NCBI GenBank assembly: GCA_014621425.1
Contig: JAANBB010000561.1
Coordinates: 1-22,708, forward strand
Direction: 5' to 3'
Length of the DNA stretch: 22,708 nt
DNA from: Cylindrodendrum hubeiense
Lineage: Eukaryota; Ascomycota; Sordariomycetes; Hypocreales; Nectriaceae
The position numbers and the translations under genes are program-made. A model generated the notes under the pieces. It saw only the letters and a program-made list of their open reading frames with translations. It did not search any database and was not told the DNA's origin. This document shows positions 20,291 to 22,708 of this stretch, piece by piece (the stretch's first letter is position 1; every line of letters begins with the position of its first letter).

Positions 20291-22708
20291 TAGAGAGTTT
20301 AGATCACATGCTTTAAATAGTACTAATTTATATATATAATAAAGTCAACATATAAATAGAATAGATAAATATTAAATTTAATTCAAAATAATAAATTTAA
20401 ATAGAACTTAACTTAAATTTAAAATAATATTCTATAATATAATACCAAATATAAGTAGGTATAAGAAATTAAATACTAAGATTATAAGATTAAATATAGA
20501 ATTGAATTAAATTATAAAAATATAAATAATAATTAACTAAGAATAAAAGAATAAATAAATATGAAAATATATTAAGATTATAAAAAAGAAAGACCTAAAT
20601 ATAATAAATAAATAATAATTAAGATATGTTATATAAAAGTTAAAAAGAATTGATAGATATAATTAATAAAATAAAAAGATTAAAATAATATAAATATCTT
20701 AAATATATCTAGATTAAAATCCATAAACTAAAACAGATTATAATTAATATATAAAACTAAAAGATTATAAACTTAGATAATATTCTCATAGAATTTATTA
20801 AGCTATATAAAAACTAAATAATAGTAGTTTTATATACCTTGATAAAGATAAATATAAAATTTATATACTATTTATAATACTTATATAAAATACAAGAAAT
20901 TATTATCTTAAAATTAAAGAAAATAAAAGTTAAGAAAATAAACTTAAAAGGATAAATACTTAATCTTATTATTATCTATATTTAGAAACGTGATTAAGTT
21001 TATAATTATTAAATATCTAATAATTATAATATAAGAAATTGATTTTCTATTTTAAGATACATAGGAAATAATATTATAAATTCATAGAAATAATAATTTA
21101 TATTATAATTAAAATAATAAAAGAGATATAAATATACTATAGAATACGATTAATCTTTTTCCTTACTATAATAAAGATATTTAAAAGGATTAATTATCCA
21201 AAATTAATTAAAGATCTAATTAAAATTAACCTATTAAGTTAACTAATCTAATAGATTTAATTATTTTTAATTAATAATAAAATATTATTAATATTTAATA
21301 ATAATTTCATAGTAAAGATAAAGATATTGTTGGGTATTCTATAGTAATTTCTATTTTTATTATTATTCCTTAGTATCCGTATTAATACATTATATAGAAT
21401 ATAAAAGAAATAGAAAAGATAAATAATAATGAATATTATAAACAATATAAATCTATTAATAATAGAGCGAATGATATAATATATATATATATTAAGATTA
21501 GTCATAAAATCTACAAGATATAGATATTGAAATATAATAGAATCTTTAAATCAAATGGGGTTTTTTTTTAAGATCTAAATTCTTTTCTTAGAAAATATTA
21601 TAATTAGATCTATTTTAATTATACTAAGAATTAAAAGTGTATTTCTTAGAATTTAAATACATAGAAAATCAACCTAACAAGATTATATTATATATCTATA
21701 ATTAGAGAATAAATAAGATTATTGTATATTATATATATAATATATATTAACCTAGAGTTAAAGCTCTTATAAATATATATATAATAGGGATCTAAGAGTT
21801 AATAATTAAGGTATATTAATATATTATATATATATTCTATTATTATTTTAGATCTTAGTAAAAGTTATAAGAGAAGGTTATTACTTAATATAAATATTAA
21901 GAATAACTTAAGGAGAACCTAATTATAAACATAGAAGACTAATAAAAGAGATAATAATAGTAAAGCATAGATAGGTTATAACATAATTATCTTTATTAAT
22001 TATTTATACAGGTAGATATTAGGGAATTTAATCTCTAAATGTATTTAAAAAATATATAAGATATAATCTAAGTAAATATATTAACTTTATATTTATATAA
22101 ATAAAAGCTAAAAAGATTATGTTTTAAAACTTTCTCTCTATATAAAATCTAATTAATATATTAGCATTAAGATATAAACATAGAAAGGCTAGAGAAGATC
22201 TATTCTATATAATTTTATAATATATATAATATTACAAAAATGAAAAAATACAAATTACTTAGTAAAGACTAAAAGAGATCTAATTAAGATTCTAAGTTAA
22301 TTAAGAAAAGTTATATTATTAATATAATATATTATGTCTTAATATAATAAGATTATATTAATTAAATGTATAATATAATTCTAAAGGGAATAATAAATTA
22401 TTAAATTAATAATATAGAAGTATTATAGGATTATTATTATTCTTCTTCTTCTTAATAGATACGTGAATATAATTAAAAATAAAATTATTAAACCTATTTA
22501 AGTTAATAGACTAGGAAAGATTATAGTTAATAAGAATTATTTCTATATTATAAGAGAAATATTAGAATAAATAAATAATCTTAGTTAATTTCTTTATCTT
22601 AGATATAGAAATTAAATAGAATAGAAAGTAAAAATAATAATTAATTGTAATATTTTTATAAAATATATATAGGGACTTAATTATTATAATATTAAAATAG
22701 AGAGATAT
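20291..22708. other. AT-rich stretch without recognisable gene
   Basis: No protein family, inverted ends, RNA gene or long repeat was recognised on either strand. It includes purine-rich + strand patches (about 20350-21000), TATATA palindromic runs (about 21725-21840) and a T9 run near 21562. Open stretches such as 21257-21505 on the - strand are low-complexity Ile/Tyr/Asn-rich translations expected from AT-rich DNA. It may be an older, fully decayed transposon. Confidence 0.5.
22428..22453 (+). repeat. Short (ATT)n-(CTT)n microsatellite
   Basis: About four ATT units run directly into four CTT units. A minor compound microsatellite with no evident role. Confidence 0.7.

Noticed and set aside
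21257..21505. 82-codon open frame on the - strand, Ile/Tyr/Asn-rich, membrane-like
   Set aside because: The composition is what AT-rich random DNA encodes; no upstream context, family motif or related copy.
1..22708. tRNA, rRNA or other structured RNA genes
   Set aside because: No stretch with plausible tRNA arms or rRNA-like composition was seen; the GC-richer islands are explained by transposon ends or repeats.

Overview
This window looks like a transposon graveyard from a filamentous ascomycete (Pezizomycotina) genome that has repeat-induced point mutation (RIP). It is extremely AT-rich and dominated by TpA, with CpA and TpG scarce. No intact protein-coding gene was found. Four classes of transposable element can be read through the damage, because C-to-T and G-to-A changes turned CAA, CAG and TGG codons into TAA and TAG but left the reading frames largely unshifted. 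The species cannot be named from this sequence.

Layout. (1) About 115-776: remnant of a non-autonomous hAT-like element built of TTAGTAATTAGTTAG-type inverted repeats. It is split by a GC-richer, apparently unmutated insert (about 210-669) packed with GGATTTCC/GGAAATCC motifs. (2) 777-2082: AT-rich, nothing recognised. (3) 2085-3944: a complete-length pogo/Fot-type DNA transposon with 43-bp terminal inverted repeats (counted with the flanking TA), a TA target duplication and one degraded 552-codon transposase frame on the + strand. (4) 4229-10395: two Mutator-like elements (MULEs), one inside the other. Copy B (5611-9385) has inverted ends of about 90 bp and an 8-bp duplication (TAGGAAAT). 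It sits in copy A of the same family, just upstream of copy A's transposase, and the empty site can be read inside copy B. Both transposases run on the - strand. (5) 10396-11079: unassigned. (6) 11080-17390: gag-pol region of a Ty3/gypsy retrotransposon on the - strand (protease, reverse transcriptase, RNase H and integrase all legible), with no recognisable LTRs. (7) 17847-18513: a second, better preserved hAT-like non-autonomous element. (8) 18846-20290: a third, rearranged MULE copy C. (9) 20291-22708: AT-rich with no gene seen.

All coding remnants are selfish-element genes and have lost catalytic residues through G-to-A or C-to-T changes, so none should make an active product. The most useful content is historical: nested insertion order, empty-site evidence, repeat-number variation between MULE copies, islands that escaped mutation, and two N-rich tracts whose Ns fall mainly on G or C of the sister copy, suggesting masked purine/pyrimidine ambiguities from collapsed repeats. 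No previously undescribed functional system could be supported.
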